Below the pieces are notes generated by a model. The model was not told where the DNA came from. It worked only from the letters and a program-made list of their open reading frames with translations, and made no database searches. A DNA stretch of 64,000 nucleotides from Hydrogenispora ethanolica (lineage in GTDB: Bacteria; Bacillota; UBA4882; UBA8346). Positions 16,578-24,034 of this stretch are shown piece after piece. The stretch covers positions 62,001 to 126,000 of the forward strand of contig NZ_SLUN01000012.1 of assembly GCF_004340685.1 (NCBI RefSeq), read 5' to 3'. Every line of letters starts with the position of its first letter. Position 1 is the first letter of the stretch. The translations under genes and the position numbers were made by a program.

Positions 16578-18293
16578 TTATCCCTTCCCCCAGGAGTCAC
16601 GCAGTCCCACCGTACGGTTGAAGACGAGTTTCCCGGGACGGGAATCGAGATCAACGCAGAAATAACCCTGCCGCAAGAATTGGAAGCGTTCGCCGGCTTT
16701 GACATCCTTCAGGCTCGGTTCCACCTTACAATGGGTAAGAGTCACCAACGAATCCGGATTCAAGGTCGCATTTTCGCCGGGATTCTCATCGAGGAACAAG
16801 TGGTCGTATAAACGGACTTCGGCGTCAACCGCATGCGCAGCCGAGACCCAATGGGAGGTTCCTTTTACTTTTCGGCCGTCGGCGGACCAACCGCCGCGCG
16901 TTTCCGGATCGTAGGTACAATGGAGTTCGATGATCTCCCCGGTGGCAGGGTCCCTAACAACACTCTCACATCGAATGTAGTACGCATGTTTCAGGCGAAT
17001 CTCCCGGCCGGGTGACAACCGAAAATATCCTTTGGGCGGATCCTCGCGGAAATCGTCCTTTTCGATATAAATGACTTTCGAAAAAGGAATTTTCCGGGTA
17101 CCCAGTTCCGGGTTTTCCGGGTTGATCTCCCCCTCAAACTCTTCCACCTGGCCCTCGGGGTAATTATCGATAATCACTTTGAGCGGATCCAGTACCGCCA
17201 TCACCCGGGGCGCCCGGAGGTTTAAATCCTCCCGAATGCAGTGTTCGAGCAGGGCGATATCGACAATGCTGTTGCTTTTGGCTACGCCGATCCGGTCGCA
17301 AAAATTGCGGATCGATTCCGGCGTGTATCCCCGTCTCCGCAACCCGGAGATGGTTGGCATCCGGGGATCGTTCCAGCCGCTGACCGAATGGTTCCGGACC
17401 AATTCCAGCAGCTTGCGCTTGCTCATCACCGTATGGTTCAGGTTCAGGCGGGCGAATTCGATCTGTTGCGGCCGGGCCGGCAGATCCAGGTTCTCAATCA
17501 CCCAGTTGTAAAGCGGCCGGTGATCCTCGAACTCCAGGGTGCAGATGGAGTGGGTAATCCCCTCCAAAGCATCCGAAATGGGGTGGGCATAGTCGTACAT
17601 GGGGTAGATGCACCATTGGTCCCCGGTGCGATGGTGGGTTGAGCGTAAAATCCGATAGATCACCGGATCGCGCATGTTAATGTTGGGCGAAGCCATATCG
17701 ATCTTGGCCCGCAACACCTTGGAACCATCGGGGAATTCCCCGGCCCGCATCCGTTTGAAAAGATCGAGGTTTTCTTCCGCCGAACGGTTGCGGTAGGGGC
17801 TTTCCTTGCCGGGCTCGGTCAATGTGCCGCGGTAATCCCGGATCTCTTGCGCCGACAGATCGCAAACGAACGCTTTGCCGGCTTGAATCAGGTCAATGGC
17901 GTACTGATAGAGCTGCTCATAGTAATCGGAGGCATAAAACAAGCGATCTTCCCAATCAAAACCGAGCCAACGGACGTCTTCCTGGATCGAATCCACATAT
18001 TCGGTATCTTCTTTACTGGGGTTGGTGTCGTCGAACCGTAAATTACAAATGCCGTTGTTCCGCTTGGCGATCCCAAAATTCAGGCAGATCGATTTGGCGT
18101 GACCGATATGCAAATAACCGTTGGGTTCCGGAGGAAAACGGGTGTGTACCTTCCCTCCGTGTTTACCGGTTTTGAAGTCTTCATTGATAATTTCCTGGAT
18201 AAAATTCGTGGGAACGGCAGGGTTCTCCGCCGAATCCGTTTTTTCCGCTGCATCGACTCGGTCGAATGCCGGTTTCGCATTCTCTGCTTCCAT
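16578..18293 (-). CDS. glnS: Glutaminyl-tRNA synthetase
   Basis: 571-aa class I synthetase that charges tRNA-Gln directly. The HIGH motif is [15 protein letters not shown], followed by [12 protein letters not shown] and [20 protein letters not shown]. The KMSKS loop is VMSKRKL. The two C-terminal anticodon-binding beta barrels are present ([24 protein letters not shown]). ATG at 18293 has AGGAGG 6 nt upstream. Most Bacillota lack GlnRS and use GluRS plus GatCAB, so this gene suggests horizontal acquisition or a lineage trait. It appears monocistronic, with its own promoter and terminator. Confidence 0.96.
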   Translation of the reverse strand: MEAENAKPAFDRVDAAEKTDSAENPAVPTNFIQEIINEDFKTGKHGGKVHTRFPPEPNGYLHIGHAKSICLNFGIAKRNNGICNLRFDDTNPSKEDTEYVDSIQEDVRWLGFDWEDRLFYASDYYEQLYQYAIDLIQAGKAFVCDLSAQEIRDYRGTLTEPGKESPYRNRSAEENLDLFKRMRAGEFPDGSKVLRAKIDMASPNINMRDPVIYRILRSTHHRTGDQWCIYPMYDYAHPISDALEGITHSICTLEFEDHRPLYNWVIENLDLPARPQQIEFARLNLNHTVMSKRKLLELVRNHSVSGWNDPRMPTISGLRRRGYTPESIRNFCDRIGVAKSNSIVDIALLEHCIREDLNLRAPRVMAVLDPLKVIIDNYPEGQVEEFEGEINPENPELGTRKIPFSKVIYIEKDDFREDPPKGYFRLSPGREIRLKHAYYIRCESVVRDPATGEIIELHCTYDPETRGGWSADGRKVKGTSHWVSAAHAVDAEVRLYDHLFLDENPGENATLNPDSLVTLTHCKVEPSLKDVKAGERFQFLRQGYFCVDLDSRPGKLVFNRTVGLRDSWGKG

Positions 18294-18378
18294 CGGTTTC
18301 CTCCTCAAAGATAAAAGAATCCCAAAACGCGCTTTGTAAAAGTTTCCTTACATGATTCTCCCATTATACCCTTTTTAC

Positions 18379-18408
18379 ATTATAATCTTTTGCGAAAACG
18401 CTTTGCAA
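18379..18408 (-). promoter_or_regulatory. glnS promoter with a cre-like palindrome
   Basis: TTGCAA (18408-18403), an 18-bp spacer and TATAAT (18384-18379) on the minus strand. A second TATAAT lies at 18368-18363. The spacer contains GCGAAAACGCTTTGC, which resembles a CcpA/LacI-family operator with central CG. The operator assignment is speculative; the promoter is fairly good. Confidence 0.55.
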
Positions 18409-18485
18409 ATAATTTTTATCGCGGTGTCGGATAAATTAGCCTCACGAGAAGCCGTCAACGTTTCGGAAAACGAAAAAATCGGGCT

Positions 18486-20696
18486 TCAAAACAGATTGCC
18501 TAATATAAAATTGAATCTCCCTTTATCCTCTTTCCCAAAACTGGTGCCGATATAAAGCGTCCCAAAGACGGTCGGGCTGACCAATCCGAAGGATACATCG
18601 CTGGATAAATCCGGCGCCGACCATTTTTCAAAGACTCCGCCCCGTTGGAAAAACGCTCCCAGATAAAGATTCTTACGCGTCAAAGGCAGTTTTCTCAAGT
18701 ATTTCAAGTACCCGATGGTGCCCAATCCGTAATTATCGCCCTGAAGGGCTTGAAACGGATAGCTTCCCAATTGTAGTGGCCCGCCCAGCTTGAATTGTTG
18801 AATCAACGGCAAATCGCCTTGAAACGACAAACCCGCGGCAAGCGTGCCAACGATGAGATCGCGGGAACCCACCGGGTAACTCCAACGGATTCTGGTTTCG
18901 GCTGTACCGAACCCTCCCTGAGCCCCCGGCGCTTTATCATACCAGCTACCCGTGAGCGTACCCAGAAAGCTCCGCCGGGCTTCTTCATCCGCCTGGGAAA
19001 AAGTATAGCGCAATTCCGTTTTGCGGACTGAGCCATCCAAATCGTCCAAATCACTGGCAACGCCGGTCTCCGGGCGTTGAAAACCAAGCGAATATCCCAA
19101 GCGGACTTCGGCAAATTTATTCAAGGTATAACCGAGGTCCACACCGGCATGGCCCGACGTAAGTTCATACCCCCGCACCCACTGCCCGGCGGAGAACAGG
19201 CTGCCGTCCGTCTGTTCCAAGCTGAGATTGGGCGCAAGAAACCAGGAACTGTTCGCGAACGGCTTATACAGCTCACCGGAGAGGTACGGCGTGGATCCCA
19301 CTCCAAAATCCAGGCGCAGTTCCGAATGGTCCCCGAGAATATGATAGGCTGTAGTGCGGAATCCGGCGTTCAGCGCAGTATAATTCGAGCCGTCGTAAGT
19401 GCCCCGCAAGGCAAAACTGATGAAAGGCGGGCCGTAATTCTTTTCAACGGCCGTAATGAGCAAAACTGTCCCAGTCTCTTCGAAAGCCAGCTCATAACGG
19501 ATACTCTCATACAGGCCGCATCCGGAAATTTCGATCAATACCTTATCCAGCGCATCCAATTGAAGCGGCTTGCCCAAAAAAGGACGGAGTTGACTTTGAA
19601 TTGCTTTCCGGTTCAATTCATTGGTGCCCTTGACCATGACCGCTTCGGGGACCGCTGCCAGCGTCCGCTGCCGGCCGGCGCGCTGTTGCTGATAGATCTG
19701 CCATTCGCTTTCGGAAAGCGCATATTTTTGCAAGGCTGAGGCTTGGGAGGCGGCAGCCTGGTAACCGGCGCTGACGAACTCGTCGATCTTGTTCCAGTCC
19801 ATGAAGGATACATTTTGGAACTCCGGGTGGATGACCACATCCGCGGCTTCCAGAGAGCGTCGCGTATTCTCGATGATGACCGTATTAAGCGAACCCATCA
19901 GCACCGAATCGATGCCGCGAATATCCCGGCCCCGGTTGTTGTCGTTGCAGTCCACCGCGATCACCGCGTCCGCACCCATGGTTTTGACCACATCCGCCGG
20001 GACGTTATTGACCAAACCGCCATCCACCAGCAAGCGCCCCTCCCGTTCTACCGGAGTGAATACGCCGGGAATGGCCATGGTCGCCCGCATCGCTTCCGCC
20101 AGGGAACCGTCCTTCAACACATACGGTTCCGAATTCCGGATGTCCGTGGCGACGCTGCGATAGGGGGTCGGAAGCTCGTCAAAACTGGCGATGCCCGAAT
20201 ACGGCAGGGTAATCCGGCTGAGCAGCAAACTGACCCGGTACAGAGAGAGCCCGTTGGGGATGATTAACTTATGGCGAAAGCCGATCTCCTGGATGGGATA
20301 CTCGAGCCGGTCCTCTTTCCTCCGGAAATCCAGCGCATTGTAAGGCGGGGACGAGTCGAAAATATGGTTCCAGTCGAGCGCTTTCACGAAGACCTCGATC
20401 TCCGCGGGCGACATTCCCAAGGCATAAAGGCCGCCCATCAGCCCTCCCATGCTGGTGCCGGCGACGGCATCCACCGGGATATGGTGTTCCTCCAGCCATT
20501 GCAGGACTCCGATATGGCTAAATCCCAACGCGCTGCCGCCGCCGAGCGCCAGCCCGATCCGCGGCCGGGAGAGTTCGGTTGGAGCAGCCGCCATGGCCTT
20601 GCCCCCGCTCCATTGCCAGAGCAGAACGGCGCAGAGCAAGATGAGTAGTTTTTGGCGCAGCGGTTTCAGTGAACATCCCTTCCATTCATAAAACAT
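18486..20696 (-). CDS. Patatin-like phospholipase with outer-membrane beta-barrel (PlpD-like)
   Basis: 736 aa. A signal peptide covers residues about 14-38. A patatin lipase domain follows: oxyanion loop GLALGGGSALG, nucleophile Ser82 in GTSMGG, and catalytic Asp in LLVDGGLVNN. A POTRA-like segment (VMVKGTNELNRKAIQSQLRP) lies near residue 355. The C-terminal ~300 residues are alternating amphipathic strands ending RFNFILGNLF with terminal Phe, the signature of Omp85-type barrels. This architecture (PlpD, type Vd secretion) requires an outer membrane and a BAM machine, which is key evidence that the host is diderm. ATG at 20696 has only a weak ribosome-binding site. Confidence 0.9.
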   Translation of the reverse strand: MFYEWKGCSLKPLRQKLLILLCAVLLWQWSGGKAMAAAPTELSRPRIGLALGGGSALGFSHIGVLQWLEEHHIPVDAVAGTSMGGLMGGLYALGMSPAEIEVFVKALDWNHIFDSSPPYNALDFRRKEDRLEYPIQEIGFRHKLIIPNGLSLYRVSLLLSRITLPYSGIASFDELPTPYRSVATDIRNSEPYVLKDGSLAEAMRATMAIPGVFTPVEREGRLLVDGGLVNNVPADVVKTMGADAVIAVDCNDNNRGRDIRGIDSVLMGSLNTVIIENTRRSLEAADVVIHPEFQNVSFMDWNKIDEFVSAGYQAAASQASALQKYALSESEWQIYQQQRAGRQRTLAAVPEAVMVKGTNELNRKAIQSQLRPFLGKPLQLDALDKVLIEISGCGLYESIRYELAFEETGTVLLITAVEKNYGPPFISFALRGTYDGSNYTALNAGFRTTAYHILGDHSELRLDFGVGSTPYLSGELYKPFANSSWFLAPNLSLEQTDGSLFSAGQWVRGYELTSGHAGVDLGYTLNKFAEVRLGYSLGFQRPETGVASDLDDLDGSVRKTELRYTFSQADEEARRSFLGTLTGSWYDKAPGAQGGFGTAETRIRWSYPVGSRDLIVGTLAAGLSFQGDLPLIQQFKLGGPLQLGSYPFQALQGDNYGLGTIGYLKYLRKLPLTRKNLYLGAFFQRGGVFEKWSAPDLSSDVSFGLVSPTVFGTLYIGTSFGKEDKGRFNFILGNLF

Positions 20697-20891
20697 CCAG
20701 TCGATTCTGTTTACAGGTATTCTCCAATCTTGGCGGATTTCCTTTAGAATAACACTGGATTCCAGAAACCGCCCGATGCGTCGGCCGGACGATAAATCAC
20801 CCGGCTACTTTGTGGCCATAACTGAATGACATTGCCCCACTCTGGAAGGGTACAGGGAAGCTTGGCAGGGAGATCCGTTCCGGCCATCCAT

Positions 20892-21072
20892 CCGAAGTCT
20901 TCGGAAACCCTTCCCGGAAGAGTGGAAAAGGGTCCGGAGGCTGCGGATGGTTCGCCAAATCCTTTGGACGGTTATCCGGAGCATCCGGAGGGTCCGCCCT
21001 ACCTATCGGAGGATCGTCCGGACACTTTGGATGATCGTCAAAACACTTCGGAAAGGTTACCGGGCTTTTAGG
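20892..21072. repeat. 21-bp-period palindrome array 2 (about 9 units)
   Basis: Cores at 20892 + 21n. Best palindromes: CCGAAGTCTTCGG (20892), CCAAATCCTTTGG (20955), CCGGAGCATCCGG (20976) and CCGGACACTTTGG (21018, with G-T pairs). Other units are degenerate (CCGGAGGCTGCGG, CAAAACACTTCGG, CCGGGCTTTTAGG). Several reading frames stay open because the period is a multiple of three. The 541-bp gap between the patatin gene and the Gfo/Idh gene also holds an inverted repeat (21127-21171) and a terminator. No gene is seen. Confidence 0.75.
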
Positions 21073-21126
21073 AAACACTTCGGAGCCACAATCAAGGAAA
21101 TTTTGGAGGAGCGCCGTCTTTATGAA

Positions 21127-21171
21127 ACACGAGCGATTATCGATCATCCAAATTCTTGAGCACGCTCGTGT
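21127..21171. repeat. Inverted repeat ACACGAGCG/CGCTCGTGT
   Basis: Perfect 9-bp arms separated by 27 nt, next to array 2 and just beyond the Gfo/Idh terminator. It could be a hairpin or a binding site; the role is unknown. Confidence 0.5.
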
Positions 21172-21184
21172 CCGATGCGACAAA

Positions 21185-21209
21185 AAAATCCAGCCAAAGG
21201 CTGGATTTT
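21185..21209 (-). terminator. Rho-independent terminator ending the sugar operon
   Basis: Perfect 11-bp stem AAAATCCAGCC/GGCTGGATTTT with a 3-nt loop and a T7 tail on the minus strand. It is 28 nt past the stop of the last gene of the cluster. Confidence 0.9.
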
Positions 21210-21237
21210 GATTGACTTGAGCCAAAGCGGACGAAGC

Positions 21238-22263
21238 CTAGTAGTGGATCCAACGGCCGTCCGCTCTATAAATATCGAGGATCAGCCGCAGGGATCGGAG
21301 CGCCTCGGCCCCGGATACCGGCGGTTGCTTTCCGGCCAGGATCGCCTCGGCCACCGCCGCCAGTTGCAGCTGGTGATATTCGATGGCGATGGCCCCGGGA
21401 TCGGAACTGCCCGAGCCCGTCAGGACCGGATCCAAATAATCGCTTTCGGAGGCGCCGTCCACTTTCCAGCGGACGATCCGTCCCGCCTCCAGCGCGATCG
21501 AACCTTTCTCCCCATACAGCTCGATGCGTTCCGGAAATCCCGGTTTACAGGCGGTGGAACCGGTGATCGTTCCGAGGGCGCCATTTTCAAATTCCAGCAA
21601 AGCGATGGCCAGGTCCTCCACTTCGATGGGGTGAAGCACCGTCCGTACCAGGCTGGTTAAGGAACGGACCTCCCCGAAGAACCACAGGAATAGATCGATG
21701 GTGTGGATGCCCTGATTCATCAAGGCGCCGCCGCCATCCAGTTTTTTGGTTCCTTTCCACTGGCTGGACTGATAATACTGCGGATCGCGGAACCACTTCA
21801 CCGCCGCTTCCCCCGCGATCAACTTCCCGAGGGCGCCGTCCTGGAGCGCCTTTTTTACTTTGACGATCGAAGGGTTGAAATGGCTCTGCAGAACGACCGC
21901 CAAGGAAGTCCCGTTCTGCTCGCAAGCGTCAATGAGCCGTTGCGCATTCTCCACCGAAACGTCGATCGGCTTCTCCACGATGACGTGTTTGCCGGCCCGC
22001 GCCGCCGGACAGCCGTATTCGCCATGCAAGCCGCTGGGCAGACAAATGTCCACCACATCGACTGCCGGATCGTTCAAAAGTTCCTGGTAATCGGCATAGG
22101 TTTTGACCTGAAAATCCCGAGCGACTGCAGCGGCGGCCGTGGCGGCCGCATCCCAAACTCCGACGATTTGATATTGCGGAATCGTTTGCAAAGCTTTCAT
22201 ATGGAATGACCGGCCAATCATTCCGCACCCGACCACCGCGATTCCGAGTTGTTCCTTACCCAA
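21238..22263 (-). CDS. Gfo/Idh/MocA-family dehydrogenase (1)
   Basis: About 341-aa NAD(P)-dependent oxidoreductase of the family that oxidises or reduces cyclitols, sugars and glycosides. The Rossmann motif is VVGCGMIGRSFH, the family signature HVIVEKPID carries the catalytic Lys, and the alpha/beta C-terminal domain includes GGGALMNQGIHTIDL with the conserved Asp/His pair. TTG at 22263 has AGGAG 8 nt upstream; ATG at 22269 is only 2 nt from it. It is the last gene of the cluster, ~55 bp after the epimerase. An operator-like site at 22315-22333 lies just upstream. Confidence 0.88.
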   Translation of the reverse strand: MGKEQLGIAVVGCGMIGRSFHMKALQTIPQYQIVGVWDAAATAAAAVARDFQVKTYADYQELLNDPAVDVVDICLPSGLHGEYGCPAARAGKHVIVEKPIDVSVENAQRLIDACEQNGTSLAVVLQSHFNPSIVKVKKALQDGALGKLIAGEAAVKWFRDPQYYQSSQWKGTKKLDGGGALMNQGIHTIDLFLWFFGEVRSLTSLVRTVLHPIEVEDLAIALLEFENGALGTITGSTACKPGFPERIELYGEKGSIALEAGRIVRWKVDGASESDYLDPVLTGSGSSDPGAIAIEYHQLQLAAVAEAILAGKQPPVSGAEALRSLRLILDIYRADGRWIHY

Positions 22264-22314
22264 TGCCATCACTCCTACCTATAAATCGTTCGCCCGAGCC
22301 CGAGAGGGCTTCGG

Positions 22315-22333
22315 CAGTTAATCGTTTTTCTGA
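22315..22333. promoter_or_regulatory. Putative LacI-family operator (site 3)
   Basis: CAGTTAATCGTTTTTCTGA matches site 2 upstream of the lacI gene (34481-34499) at 18 of 19 positions. It overlaps the stop codon of the epimerase and lies ~52 nt upstream of the Gfo/Idh start. Confidence 0.5.
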
Positions 22334-23151
22334 GCGGCGTCATTCAAACAGCTTTTTAAGTAATTCAAACTTTGAACGGCAATCGTTTCCGGGTCGGGAC
22401 GAAAGTCAAATACTTCAACCGACACATAGCCTTGGTAGCCGAGTTGCCGCAGTGTTTTCATGATCGGCCGGAAATCCACCTCTCCGAACCCGGGGCCCCG
22501 CATATTCGCATCATTGGCGTGAAAATGGCGGAAATGATCCTGGCATGCCATGATGTTCCGGGGCAGCGGCAGTTCCTCCGAGCACATGCTCTTCACATCC
22601 AACATCATCTGAATGTTGGGGTGGTTGATGGCCTGAACGACCGCCCGCACCTCCGCGTTGGTGTTCAGGAAATTGGTCTGGCTGGTCGGCAATGCCTCCA
22701 GGCAGATGGTCACTCCCCGCTCGGACGCAGTCTGGGCGCAACTCAAAAAGCTTTCGATCGCCAACCGGCGGCCCGTTTCATAGCCGGTTTCCGGTTGGAT
22801 CCGGCGTTGGTTGGGCGAACCGAATACCATGATTTCGCCCCCGAGGTCGGCGCAGAAATCAATCAATTGCCTCAGGTAATCCACGGTCCGGAGGCGCACG
22901 GTCGCGTCGGGATGATTGATGTACAATCCGGCGGGTTTGACGAGCAGCCAATGGAGTCCGGCGATAGTGATCCCGGCATCCTCGGCGATTCGGCGTAATT
23001 CGCCGCGGCGGGCGGCGCTCACTTCGGTGACGGTTTCGGCAATCGTGAACGGAGCCAGCTCTAATCCTTGATAGCCGGTCTTCGCCACCAATTGAACGAC
23101 TTTTTGGAAATCCCAGTTTTCGAAGAGTTCATTACAGATCGCAAATTTCAT
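22318..23151 (-). CDS. TIM-barrel sugar epimerase/isomerase (AP endonuclease 2 family)
   Basis: 277 aa, xylose-isomerase-like TIM barrel close to tagatose/psicose 3-epimerases. The metal-binding set is visible: Glu in ICLEALPTS, Asp in MMLDVKSM, His in RHFHANDAN and Glu in VSVEVFDF. The proton-transfer pair would be the first and last Glu. ATG has GGAGG 8 nt upstream and overlaps the stop of the preceding epimerase (ATGA). Related folds also act as C-glycoside deglycosidase subunits and inosose dehydratases, so the reaction on a keto-sugar is open. Confidence 0.85.
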   Translation of the reverse strand: MKFAICNELFENWDFQKVVQLVAKTGYQGLELAPFTIAETVTEVSAARRGELRRIAEDAGITIAGLHWLLVKPAGLYINHPDATVRLRTVDYLRQLIDFCADLGGEIMVFGSPNQRRIQPETGYETGRRLAIESFLSCAQTASERGVTICLEALPTSQTNFLNTNAEVRAVVQAINHPNIQMMLDVKSMCSEELPLPRNIMACQDHFRHFHANDANMRGPGFGEVDFRPIMKTLRQLGYQGYVSVEVFDFRPDPETIAVQSLNYLKSCLNDAAQKND

Positions 23152-24029
23152 CCGTCAAACCTCCCTGTTTTAAGAAATGTATTCCAGCTCTCCAGACATT
23201 CGCGGGTGGCCGCTTCCCCTCCCAGCGAGAACGCGGTTCCCTTGGGAAGCGCCAGCAATTCCTCGCTTAATGAAGCATTGATCCGGTAGTGAGTCTCCAG
23301 AGACAACCAACCCGGGTACGCGTCTTCTTGCAGCCGCTTGAATACTGCGGCGAAGCCGACTGCTCCTTCCCCCAAACAGCAAGCGTCCGGATTGCCGGTC
23401 GCCGGATCGGGACGGACATCTTTGATGTGAATGTGGGCAATGTAAGGTTTCAGTCGCTCATATCCTTCGGGGAACGGTCTTTCCGCTTCCGGCACATAGA
23501 GATTGTTGCCGGGATCCCAAAGCGCCCGAATATTTTCGGAACCGATCCGCTCCAGTACCTGCGCCAGTCGTTGACTGGAATTGGCGCTGGTGGCCGGATC
23601 GGATTCGATCACCAAGATCCGGCCGCTCTCCTTCAAAAGGGGTTCCATTGCGCCAATTTTGTCGGTAATCTCGGATAAGCTGGAATCAAAACGGCCGTCC
23701 TCCCAAAAAGTGAAGCCGCGAATCAGCCGGGTGCCCAATGCTTCCGCGACCCGGATCGTCTGTTCCAGGAGCCGGCGGTGCTCCGCATAGGCCTCCTCAT
23801 GGTGCAAGTCGCATTTGAAGATAGGCGCGGCCAGGCAGGGTATGGCCATGTCAAAATCCCCAGCGATCTTTTTGACCTGCTGCACTTGGTCCCGGGTTAA
23901 TTCGTGGGGGTTCCTGTCCCAGGCCGAACGAAGCTCGATCCCGTCCAGGCCGAAGCTTTTGGCAACCGCCACGGCATGGGCCAAATCTTGCGAAATCTCA
24001 TCGGTAATAACGGCACGGGGAAAGCGCAA
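23148..24029 (-). CDS. TIM-barrel sugar isomerase/epimerase-like protein (second)
   Basis: About 293 aa, same superfamily as its neighbour but divergent from it. Likely metal ligands are Glu in LVIESDPATS, Asp in ALWDPGNNLY, His in AHIHIKDV and Glu in LSLETHYR. TTG at 24029 (MRFPRAVITDEIS) has GAGGTGA 8 nt upstream; the GTG at 24038 overlaps the stop of the flavoprotein gene. It is tightly packed between the flavoprotein and the other epimerase, so the two TIM barrels probably act in sequence or as a heteromer. Confidence 0.82.
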   Translation of the reverse strand: MRFPRAVITDEISQDLAHAVAVAKSFGLDGIELRSAWDRNPHELTRDQVQQVKKIAGDFDMAIPCLAAPIFKCDLHHEEAYAEHRRLLEQTIRVAEALGTRLIRGFTFWEDGRFDSSLSEITDKIGAMEPLLKESGRILVIESDPATSANSSQRLAQVLERIGSENIRALWDPGNNLYVPEAERPFPEGYERLKPYIAHIHIKDVRPDPATGNPDACCLGEGAVGFAAVFKRLQEDAYPGWLSLETHYRINASLSEELLALPKGTAFSLGGEAATRECLESWNTFLKTGRFDG

Positions 24030-24034
24030 TTCAG

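Noticed and set aside
20797-21225. Minus-strand Pro/Asp-rich protein
   Set aside because: Produced by array 2; it overlaps the operon terminator at 21185-21209 and has no credible start.
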